DNA of 64,000 nt, taken from contig NC_079491.1 of assembly GCF_020520425.1 (NCBI RefSeq), positions 40,290,027 through 40,354,026 of the forward strand, written 5' to 3'. Made by a program: the position numbers and the translations under genes. This document shows positions 33,417 through 43,473 of this stretch, one piece after another (positions within the stretch are counted from its first letter, which is position 1; the number at the start of each line of letters is the position of its first letter). This DNA comes from Spinacia oleracea. Taxonomy: Eukaryota > Streptophyta > Magnoliopsida > Caryophyllales > Amaranthaceae. The notes beneath the pieces are model-generated. The model saw nothing but the letters and a program-made list of their open reading frames with translations. It had not been told where the DNA came from and did not search any database.

Positions 33417-34200
33417 GGGGGGAGTCTTGCCGGAAAGCTCGTACTCCTACTAATGATACAAGACGTTGTTTCATTTATATTATGCGCAGGAATTCCGTCG
33501 GTATGGCCCGACACTCGGTATGGCCCGATTTTATTGTTATTATATTTGGTGTATGGTTGGCTCCCATCACCTTTTCCTTTATGGAATATTCTTTTGGCCC
33601 GTTCGAAGCTTATTCTAATTAAATTGTGAGTCTAGAGTCGAGTCAAGTGTCGAGTCTTGTATTCATGATTGGTTGTTAATTATTATATGGATTTCGCATG
33701 ATGATTAGTACTTAGCGAGTGATGCATGTATTAGTTTCATTTCACTCTATTCTTGTAAGTACTCAGCTTTTGCTGACTACGTGCTTTGTGTGTTTTGGTC
33801 ATGGCCTTCGCCTTAATGACCCTATGATGATCTATCATTTGCACTTGCATTGATGGGGAGTAGAATAAAATAGCAGGTTGGTTGATCGGAATCATGTGGC
33901 TTGGGATGATCGAGAGAGTTGCATGTTTTCGTATTTTGAAACTATTTAATTATACTTTAATTATGTTTTGAATTCGTTGAACTATTTATACTTTGGTTTT
34001 GGGCCATTATGGTTCCAAATTGTAGGAGGCCTCAATATTTCATTAATTATGTTTTTCAAAAGTTAGTTGACATTTAATTCCGCTGCGTAATTCTAGTAAT
34101 AGCCTTAACCGTTATCACGGTGGCGGTAATGCTTTAGTAATTCCTTTATTTTAAGTTGGAAAATGGTTTAATAAAAGCAAGGAATTATTAGGGTGTTACA
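33417..34200 (+). repeat. Ty3/gypsy 5' LTR, second part
   Basis: Continues the LTR after the copia complex (six G, then AGTCTTGCCGG, as at 63,617 on). Ends GGTGTTACA, the inverse of the LTR start TGTAATACC with one change. Confidence 0.92.
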
Positions 34201-34203
34201 AAG

Positions 34204-34217
34204 TGGTATACTAGAGC
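34204..34217 (+). other. gypsy primer binding site
   Basis: TGGTATACTAGAGC, three bases after the LTR. It resembles the usual plant initiator-tRNA-Met site TGGTATCAGAGC with a 2-base expansion. Confidence 0.65.
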
Positions 34218-35004
34218 TTAGTTTCATTCCTTCTTTGTAGTAAACAATACTACAAAATGGTAATCGGAGACTAATGCTTCTTTGTAGTAATTCATACTAC
34301 AAAGTGGTATTTGCGGAACTTTAGGATTTTTAAATATTATTTTCCTAAAGTCAAAACGTATTATTTTGAGTACTCAATATTTTAAAGGTCAAATATCAAT
34401 TATTTTGGGTCGTTTGAAATGAGTTGAAAAGTTGGATTATTACTTAATATTAATTAAATTTTTCGAAATTTTTTATTTTTCCGAATTTTCCGAATTAATT
34501 TCAAATTTATTTTATTAATTTCGGAAATTATTTTATTTAATTATCCGAATTATTTTAATCATTTATTTATTTATTTATTTTTATTCGAATATTATTTCGA
34601 ATTTATGTTTAAAATTTTCGGATTTCTTTTTTTTATTTATCCGAAATTTATTTATTTATTTAATCAATAATTCTTATTAATTTTCGATTTTAATTTAAAT
34701 AATTTCAACAAAGTTAGGAGTTATTTCTTAATTAATTTCGAATATAAATATTATTTTCAAGTGAGAAATGGGTAGACTAAGAAGGGCATATTAGTCTAAG
34801 AATGCATATTATGTGACAATGTGATTTATTAAGTGCCATGTATATGTTCTAACCATGTTTTATCTTGCTTTATGTGATTAATTGCATCATATTTCATGTT
34901 GAGCATATATTTGTGCATTGAAATTGTATGGCTCCACGAACTATTTATTGTATCCTTTTGGGGTTGGAATTTCTATGGAAACGCGTTAGTAAGACTTTTG
35001 AGTT
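34218..35004 (+). other. gypsy leader, AT-rich
   Basis: Non-coding; strings of ATTTATTTATTT and TTTCGAA motifs. A repeated CTTCTTTGTAGTA unit occurs near 34,230 and 34,280. Confidence 0.6.
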
Positions 35005-35712
35005 GTGAAATTTCAGGAATTAAGGATGCTACCTTCTAAGTTCACCAGTCTAGGATACTTAGAGAAGATGGATAATAAGACTCCTCGCACGTATGTTCAG
35101 AAGATCGTGTTTGCTTGTGACTATTTGGCTTCGACCAAGAATATGCCCCATCTTAGGCACAAAGATATGATGGCTAGTATGGTTATACATTGTTTACCCC
35201 ATATGAACCCTTACATAGACCTCAAGAACAAGTTCAGTGACATGCATTTTGGTGATGGTACCCCTAATTGGTACAAATATGGGACTAGTGATGGTAGGTG
35301 GAAGTATGACTCTGAGGTTCTTGCTACTATCTTAGAGGTTGCGGAAAATTGCTATGAGGATGGGAAGTATTCTGCGGGTTTTGGTATGGGCTATGGAGGA
35401 GTAGAAAGTGATGGTGAGGATGGCATGATCCATGATGAGACAACTAGTGAGGTTGAGGAGGATAGTGATGATGATGTGGTAGAGATTGAAAATCCTAACC
35501 CTATAGTTCCTGAACCCACTATTGAGATATCCATTGGATCTGAAGATGAGTTTGAAGAGAATAATGTGGTTGATAGTGAGCCACAGCAAAATGATGAGGC
35601 TATGGATGAAGACTCGGATCCGGAAGAAGACTTGGATGATCCTAATGATCAAGACTTTACTCCAGAGCAATACAAGGAAAGAAATGATCGTCGTGATGAC
35701 GTTAGTCTCTAG
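35005..35712 (+). CDS. Extra ORF upstream of gag, acidic protein of unknown function
   Basis: The open frame has 235 codons; the first ATG is codon 8 (35,026). Just before it lies a splice-acceptor-like TTTCAG (35,012-35,017), so an upstream leader exon is possible. The N-terminal half (to about residue 130) is mixed, with TYVQKIVFACDYLAS, HKDMMASMVIHCLPHM and a glycine-rich GFGMGYGG. The C-terminal 90 residues are strongly acidic (Asp/Glu runs such as EEDSDDDVVEIE and EDSDPEEDLDDPND). No membrane segment, zinc finger or enzyme motif is seen. Extra genes before gag are known in Ogre-type gypsy elements, but I do not recognise this protein. It has stayed open while gag-pol decayed, so it may be real. 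Function unknown. Confidence 0.55.
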   Translation: MKFQELRMLPSKFTSLGYLEKMDNKTPRTYVQKIVFACDYLASTKNMPHLRHKDMMASMVIHCLPHMNPYIDLKNKFSDMHFGDGTPNWYKYGTSDGRWKYDSEVLATILEVAENCYEDGKYSAGFGMGYGGVESDGEDGMIHDETTSEVEEDSDDDVVEIENPNPIVPEPTIEISIGSEDEFEENNVVDSEPQQNDEAMDEDSDPEEDLDDPNDQDFTPEQYKERNDRRDDVSL

Positions 35713-36168
35713 AGAAATGTAATCCTTAGTTTTATTTTTCGTTGATTAATAAAGTGGCAAAGCTACTATTTATGGTTTTAGTTTTATCATAGTTGGAGAA
35801 TAAATGCTATGGCATTAGTGGATGTAAGACTTATTCATTGGAGTTTTAATAAAAGAATAGAATTTCTTTTTTCGTTATCCTTTAAGTTCAATTCTAAATT
35901 CTAAGTCTCGTGGGTATCGCAAAGGGATTACTTGTTATTTCTTCAATGAAATTTCATGTGCAAGGTGGTTTAGTAGCAACCATCTAAATTTACTTGCATC
36001 GAATAGTGGGGTGAGAAGGCCCAAGAATGGCGCCAACTCTTCCCCTAGGTTGCGCTTAAATGTGTTCTTGTTGTGAGTAGGTTCGTTGTTGAACTAGTGC
36101 CTAGCCTTAGTAATGTCAGGTCCAACCAATATTAAAGTTAGCCTTTTTATTTATTCAGGAGAAGGGAT
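35713..36168 (+). other. Spacer between extra ORF and gag
   Basis: No coding signal. Ends with an acceptor-like TTATTCAG (36,152-36,159) just before the gag ATG, so gag could be expressed from a spliced transcript. Confidence 0.5.
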
Positions 36169-38181
36169 ATGGCTAACCAAGAGATTTCTGAAGTGGTTAG
36201 ACAACTAGCTGAGGTAGTTCGAGACCTAGCTCAAACCAGAGCCAACCCAATGCCTGATCCGGCTGGGGAAATGTTTAAGAAAATAGCTCAAAGCAAGCCT
36301 CCACTCTATAGCGGAGAGATTGAACCTAGTGTGCTTGAGAACTGGTTGAGAGAGTTTGATAAACTCATAGTAGCTGTGAATTGCCCCGAAAACCTTAGGG
36401 TGAATAGTGTTGTGTACTACCTAAGAGGTGAAGCTGATTTATGGTGGCAACGATGTGAAAATACCCTTAAAGCCACACTTAACTTTAGATGGGAAGCATT
36501 CAAAACTGCACTAAGGAATAAGTTTTACCCACCTTATCTGAAAAAGCAAAAGGCGCAAGAGTTCATTGAACTCAAAATGGGAGGTCTGTCAGTGACGGAA
36601 TACTATTCTAAGTTTATAGAGCTGTCTAGGTTTGCACCTGAAGTGGTGGCAACAAAAGAGCTTAGGGCTCAAAGATTTGAGAATGGTTTGACCATGGACT
36701 TACAGTTGTTGTTGTCTGGAGAGACCTTTACCTCATTAGACACCCTGTACGGAAAAGCTGCTCACATGTATGGGTTACAGCAAAGGAAGAATGGTAGTGC
36801 TGAAAAGAGAAAGGATGGTGGAAGCTCGAATCAAGGGAATAACCATCAGAATCAGGGGAATTTTAAGAAGCACAAAGGAAATGGGAATTTCCAGTTTAGG
36901 GCTAACAATGGTGGTAATCGCACCAACCAAGGTGGTGGAAATCAGTCTGGAAGGAATGGAGTACGGACCTACGAATGTAGGCGCTGTAACATGAATCACC
37001 CTGGAAAGGATTGTGATGGAAACTTGGTGACTTGTAGATTCTGTCAGAAGTTAGGCCATAGGGAGTATGAATGCTATTCTAAGAATGGAAAGCCTAACCA
37101 AGGTAATCACCAAGGCAATAACCGGAATAATCAGAACCGGAATTGTGGAAATGGAGGTGGAAACCAAAGGAACTGCCAAGGTGGTAACAATGGCAATAGC
37201 AATGGCAATCACCAGAACCATGGAAAGCCTGGAGGGAACCAACAGCAGAATGGGAACCGAAACAGCAATGGGAACACCAATGGAGGTGGCTATAACAAAG
37301 GAGTTGCCCAAGGAAAGTTGAATGTGATATCTAGGCAAGAAGCGGAGACTTCCTCTGGCGTCATAGCGGGTACTTTTTCTATTAATTCCGTTCTAGTTAA
37401 AGTTCTATTTTATTCTGGTGCGACTTATTCTTTTATATTAGTAGATGCTTTGGGGAAACTAGGGTTGAAAGGGCCTGAACCAATTGAGGTACCTATAGTC
37501 ATACCTACTGGTAGTATAGTGAAGTGTACCAAAATTCATAGAGATGTGCCTTTGACCATAGCCAAGACCGTGTTCTTATCTAACCTAATCGAATTTGAGT
37601 TAGGAGAGCTAGATGTAATTCTAGGGATGGATTGGTTGGCCAAGTTTAAAGCCAAAATAGATTGTGAGAAGCAGAAGGTTAACTTGAGGTCTAGCCTAGG
37701 CAAAGTAGTGTCATATCGTCGTTTTGGTAAGCCTAAGAACATAGGAATCATCACGGCAATGGAACTCGTGAAGCCAGTCAATAAAGGGAACCCAGCCTTC
37801 TTATGTAATGTGAGGAACCTAGAGCATGTGATCAAGGATCAGCCTGAGGATATTGCAGTAGTCAATGAATTCCTTGATGTATTTCCAGAAGAGATCCCGG
37901 GGATGCCTCCCAATCGACCTATTGACTTTACCATAGATTTAGTGCCTGGAACCGCCCCTATTTCAAAAGCACCTTATCGAATGGCTCCAGCAGAAATGAA
38001 TGAGTTAAAAAGCCAATTAGAGGATCTATTGGAGAAAGGTTATATTAGACCAAGTGCATCGCCTTGGGGAGCACCAGTTCTGTTTGTGAAGAAAAAGGAT
38101 GGAAGTATGAGGCTCTGTATAGACTACAGGGAGCTCAATAAGGTCACAATCAAGAACAAGTATCCATTACCTAGGATAGAA
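36169..38181 (+). pseudogene. Ty3/gypsy gag, protease and start of reverse transcriptase
   Basis: ATG at 36,169. Gag core (Retrotrans_gag) covers about residues 40-205, with WLREFDKL and [12 protein letters not shown] Gln/Asn/Gly-rich linker carries two zinc knuckles, [13 protein letters not shown] and [14 protein letters not shown] (36,974-37,073). The protease active site at residues 413-420 reads LFYSGATY: the catalytic Asp is Tyr (TAT at 37,411-37,413), so the protease should be inactive. The protease fold continues (VILGMDWL), then reverse transcriptase begins ([30 protein letters not shown]). The frame is cut by the CACTA element after the TSD copy at 38,179-38,181 and resumes in phase at 58,601. 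Confidence 0.92.
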
Positions 38182-38194
38182 CACTACTAGAAAA

Positions 38195-38562
38195 ACGACA
38201 TTTAACGACGAACAATTTCGTCGTTAAAAGCCTTAATTTTCGTCGTTAAAACCTTTAACGACGGCCATGATGTTCGTTGTAACAGGCTCCGTCGTTATTG
38301 GCTTTAAAGACGATGTTCGTCGTTAATAATTAATGTTTCTTAACGACGAATTACCGTTTCGTCGTTACGTATTAACGACGGATTATCGGTTCGTCGTTAA
38401 TAATTAACGACGGATTATTGTTTCGCCGTTAACTTTTAACGATGAAATCATAATTCGTCGTTAATAATTAACGACAAAGTTAAAACTTCATCGTTAAAAG
38501 TTAACGACGAAACAATAATCCGTCGTTAATTGTTAACGACGAACCGATAATCCGTCGTTAAA
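38195..38562. repeat. Subterminal TTAACGACGAA repeats with long hairpin
   Basis: About 15-20 copies of AACGACGA or its inverse. The arms 38,372-38,446 and 38,487-38,561 (75 bp each) are inverted copies with about two mismatches, separated by 40 bp. Confidence 0.9.
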
Positions 38563-38911
38563 TGCTTATTCACTATGATCAATTAAGCAATAACGACCAA
38601 CATATCCCTTGTAAAATGTCCTTTCCAACGGGCCAAAAATTTGAATTTTTGGCAATAACGACCAACTATTCTGTCGTTAATATTGCAATCATAATTATAT
38701 TATTTGCGCTTTTCAAAGCACCTACATTTTCCCTGTCCAACAATGTAGATAACTATAAATCAATTAAAAAAAATAAAATTTCATTACTCAAAATATTTTT
38801 GACAATAGAATTTCAAGTTATGTTAAATGAAAAATCACATCCCCTTGTCTTTAAATTCTAATAAAGATAAGTAATTCTTGTTCAATCTAAAAGAACAAAA
38901 TAAAAATCTAA

Positions 38912-41900
38912 CTAGTTGAAGTATTCTGTACGTCTTGGAGTGCCATCTTTTGAAAAGCGTTGCAAGAACACTTCTTTAAATGCATTAACCTCTTCTTCAA
39001 CTGAACTCATGCGACTCTTCAGTGCATTGTTTTCTTCCTGTACCGTATCCACGCGATTGGTAAGAACATGATTTTGTTTGTTTGCCTCATTCAACTTAGA
39101 TTGAAGTTCCGACCTACTAGGTTGTGGTCCTGATAATTCTTTAAGTGTTATTCCTCCTCCAAAACCCAAAACCCGATCACGAGACTTCGACTTAAACACC
39201 TTTTGTGCTACCTATATAAAGAAGCAAAAAAGTTAAATATCATGGCATGGGAAAGTAAAAATAAAACCAAAAAACATATAAATGATGAAAAAGTACCTGT
39301 ACATGGGAAAGTGTTGGTTCTTCTTCCATTATTTTCTGAATTTCCTCCTACAACATATGTAACCATCTCAATTAGTATCATACACGGGTGGCTCTAATTA
39401 AAGGCCAATTGTCAAAGTTCTAATCTACTAGTTAAATTTCAAGATCCAACAATATTCTTTTAATTTAGTTCATTACTTTTGATGAGTCTGAGTGACAAAA
39501 TTTTAGGATCATTATTTACCAACCTGTTCTTATAAGTTGTCTCGTTGTATAACAAAACAAAAATTTACCGGGCTACACCACTGAATATATGATTCTGATC
39601 CGTCTATTTTTCTCGCTAAGTTTGTGCTTTGACATTTGTGGAATACACTCAGTGTCGTTCTCCTAAATCTTTTGTTTTTTATTCATCTCTGCAGTTTTGC
39701 TCTCTTAGGGTCCCGTGAAAGTCACAGGTCATTATCATTTGTAACAATGACAAAGTGCTGTTCATGGCATCAATTCAATCTTGGGAGATAGGATATCCAG
39801 CATCAACAACAATGGGACACCTGAACCTGCAACAGCTTTCCTAGAGCGGTTGTCTGCACAGACACAGAAGTTGGAAGAACACTTGAATGGGAATTCTCAT
39901 TTTTTTCAAGATGTTGATCTAGACTTTAACCTTGAAAATCCCGAGTCTGGTATTGAGGCTGCTCTAACAGCCTTGAGGAAGAAGGAGGAGGATCTACAAG
40001 AAGAAGAAAGAATGGTGATTTGGAACATGCTGAATTGAATCAAGCAAAGGAGGAATTAGAGCGTCGAGAGAAGGAAATTGCAGCAGCTTCTTCCAAGCAG
40101 GAGAAATTGGAGGAGGAGTTAAGACAGGCTAATATGAAGTTGATTTCACAGGCAAGACATGTAGAAGATATGAAATTTCTATTGAAGGAAAGAGAACAGG
40201 AGATTGCTGCATCACAGTCCATATTGCTGCCCAACTAGAAATAGAAAGTCAAAGAGGAAAGCTCAGAGTTGCAGAGGTTCTGAATAAGGATTTTGAGCTT
40301 GATCTATCATTGAAGAGGGGTCTATTGATGAATCTACTGGGGGAATAGGATGAGGAGAAGTGTTCTTTGCAAAAAGTAACCAGTGAAGTGTCTACTCTTC
40401 GAGAGGAGATGAATTTGAAGAACAGTGAATTTGAAGAAAACAACAATCTTCTGGAAGTGAAGGAAAAAGAATTGGTAGAGGCTAAACTAGAAATTCAGCA
40501 CTTAATATCTGAACAGAAGTCTCTATTAGACCTATTAAGCAATAACTGATATGTTGCAGTTGGGATGATTAGACCTATTAAGGTTTCTTTATTGCAAAGT
40601 CGCATAACAGCAACCAATACTGGGAAATAGATGAGCAGATAATAGGTCTAATCCTGCTTTTACTAACTTCTGCTCAATTGTTTTCGTTGTGTAAATAGTT
40701 GTTGTAAGCTGACTGTAATTCCAGTATTTAGATAAGGGGATTAGTGGTAGTGAGCTATGTACATGGTCAAGAACAAGAACTGGATTTATTCTTTCAGGTC
40801 AATGCAACTCGTATACCGGTTTAGTATAACATAGGTAAAAAAATCAACTCGTATACCGGTTTAGTATAACATGAATGATGAGAAAGATAATAAACAACTA
40901 AATGAAACTTTGAATACCAACCAGAAAAAAAAAGGCAGCATTGTTAGATAACTACTCATTCCATTTAGCAGTTTGCAAAGCTTGGAAATGAATAATCACA
41001 TTATATCTAACTATTAGCAGTTTGCAAAGTTTATTCTAATGAAAACGTAGTTTATTTCACCATAAAGCTAACATAGGTGAGAAAAGACATACATATTTTT
41101 GTGTCGTTTCTGCATTTGGGAGGTTAGTGCCTTTCTTGCGAGTTGCGTGGAATACATCTACCAAAGTTGGTTTTTCCCCCTTATTCGCTCCCTTCCATAA
41201 AACAACAAAGCACCAATAGTTAAATATACTTTATCCACATATATCTCAAAAAACACAAAATAATACTTTAATTATCTTTCTCACCAATTCATCCCAAATG
41301 ATTTGTCTAGTAGGCTTGCTCCCTGTTCGATGCATTAGCTCTTTTGCATAACTGTGCCTATTTTCAGAGTTCCTTGCACTCCTTTCCTGTAATTTATTTA
41401 AGTATTATCATCATTGCATATATAAGAAACAAAAGCATATCATGTATTTAAGTGAATTTACCTTAAACTTTTCGTCAGAATAAACCTCATTTATAAGCCA
41501 CTTCCAATCCTTATCGTCAAGTCCACTAGGCGGCTCACCTTTGTATGCAGCTTCTAAGGTGATTTCCTTTTTAGTGACATTATTCCTTAACAAGTCTGAC
41601 CTCCAGTTTGTCCATAACTCTCTCATATGGCCAAGGACATGTTGCTTGTAAATGTCCATGCTTTTATTAGTGAAGACATCCTAATGTAAAAGAAATATCT
41701 ATGTTACACAATAAACATCTAATAATTTAATAAAAAACAGTGATTTGTTTTCACCAAATAATAATTCTTTTCTTGCCAATGAAAATGCAATGCACCATAC
41801 CAACACTCACGCTGAAAGTGTATGCAAGAAGAAACAAGAAAAGGCAACCAGCAGTAGAGGACAAAGGAGCAGCAGAGAGAACTACAACAGCCTTGGCAGA

Positions 41901-43365
41901 GGGGTGGAACGACCTCCCTTAGTGGACGCAGTCCTGATGTTCATTAATTGCTTATGTCCTAGTCATTTCTGCTTAATTACTTTTGTCTTATTATTACAAA
42001 TAACTTCCTCTATTTCTTGCTGTTACTCTACTGTGACAATTCTGGTATGCTTGGAATTTCCGAGTTCAACACTTCAGCCGCGTTCAGCCTAAGAAGCTGA
42101 AATAATTTCAATGGAAGTCACTTCAGTTTATTCCTTTGTTTTTTCCTACTTTATTCTTGCTATTCTCTCTTATGCTCTTGGTTAACAAGTTCATTATCAG
42201 ATTCTTAAGGCATCAGCTTATTAAAAAAAATCCAGTTGACATCATTTTCCCTAGGAAATACGGTGTAGTTTTGCAGTGATATACAGGTTCTAAGCTATCC
42301 CTGTTGATTTTTCATTCTCAAGATTCATCTATTCAAACAATTGAACAATCAACACCCCGCCAAATCGTTATTGACATAAATTTGCAAGGCTTGTGAGTGA
42401 TAAACGATGCCATTATAGCATCCACTTTAGACTAACACACAGCAAAGTTCAAACTTCATACTTCATGAGAACTGCATTTTATATTATTTAAATATTGATG
42501 ATGGGATATTAATTAATTTCGACTACCAACATAATCAAAAAACTTTTTTTTGGACCCACCTGTGTACAATCCCCAGCCACAGTTCATACGGAGTATTCAA
42601 TTATAATTCTAATTAGCAGTTCAAAGAACACACGTCTTGCAACTTAGCTATCTAAAAAACAGGTAACTATTCCCTCTTCCTGAATTTCTAATTAGCAGTT
42701 CAAATAACAAAATTGAGGAAGGGATGATCCAGAGGCACAGACAGACACAACACTCACAGTGCTCTATCATGCCTCACCTTCAGTCAGAACAACAACCACA
42801 CCACCACACAGAAAAAACAAACATGTCAACAAAAACATAGTAGGCCCAAACTGAAAGTTACATGTCTAATTACATTCTTACCGTGACGGCACTCCACATG
42901 TGTTCCTTTTCTTTATCTCCAATATCATCCCATTTGTGCACTCTCACCGGGCAAATGTTTGTATCTCGCACTATAATCCCCAAATGCCGTGCAAATACTT
43001 TATGATTCGTTCCAACAGCTCTATTGTTGTAGAAAGTAATCTCCAACTTCTCATCGGGTTTAAGCTTGGCAATTTCCTTGCATTTGTTTCTTCCCCTCTT
43101 TTTCTGATTCACGTTCTTCACAGTGGAAGAAGAGCCAACACCTTCAACAAAAACAAATAATCAATAAAAGTATTAAGTATATAGGATAATCAAGGAAATT
43201 TTAAAAAGATAAACCATTACCGTTCACATCTTCTTGAATTGTTTGAGATATCTCTATCTCATTGACATGTTCCTTTTCAATTCTGTCTTCACAAGCCTTG
43301 TTATCATGGTTATCAAAGTTCTCGTTTCCATTTTGAATGTGCATATCCTCATCTTCTTGATTAGT
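38912..43365 (-). pseudogene. CACTA second gene, Transposase_24 (Ptta/En/Spm, TNPA-like) protein
   Basis: Exons by splice sites and similarity on the minus strand: 43,365-43,221 (acidic, NQEDEDMHI...), 43,141-42,882 (RGRNKCKEIAKL, DEKLEITFYNNRAVG, ARHLGIIVRD), 41,680-41,462 (YKQHVLGHMRELWTNW...), 41,386-41,285 (RSARNSENRHSYAKELMHRT), about 41,200-41,092 (KPTLVDVFHATRKKGTN), and 39,199-38,912 (RVLGFGGGITLKEL followed by a coiled coil to the stop). This is the usual layout of the Transposase_24 family, proposed to bind subterminal repeats and help TNPD. Its 5' exon and start are not clear. A foreign gene piece sits in its last large intron. No stop was noticed in the listed exons, so this gene may be better preserved than TNPD. 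Confidence 0.75.
39745..40560 (+). pseudogene. Captured coiled-coil protein gene fragment, no introns visible
   Basis: On the opposite strand to the transposase gene, three consecutive frames read a continuous coiled coil: GTPEPATAFLERLSAQTQKL and ALTALRKKEEDLQEEERM (39,781-40,015), then HAELNQAKEELERREKEIAA and EKLEEELRQANMKLISQARH (40,024-40,235), then VSTLREEMNLKNSEFEENNN (40,367-40,549). Frame changes near 40,018 and 40,240-40,360 break it. Heptad-like Leu/Glu/Lys pattern throughout. It looks like an exon of a host long coiled-coil protein; I cannot name the gene. Its place inside a transposase intron marks it as a capture or insertion. Confidence 0.65.
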
Positions 43366-43390
43366 TCAGTTATGTTCGTTCAAAACTTAT

Positions 43391-43473
43391 CAGTTCTGTT
43401 CTGATCAGATCAGGACTAATCAGAACTGTTCTGTTCTGTTCTGAACAGTTCTGATCAGATCAGAACAGTTCAG
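43391..43473. repeat. Inverted repeat rich in CTGATCAG/CAGTTCTG
   Basis: CAGTTCTGTTCTGATCAGAT (43,391 on) and the near-inverse CTGATCAGATCAGAACAG (43,451 on) face each other, with more GTTCTG units between. It lies in the gap between the two transposase genes. Similar motifs recur at 51,771-51,830 inside the inner CACTA. Confidence 0.7.
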
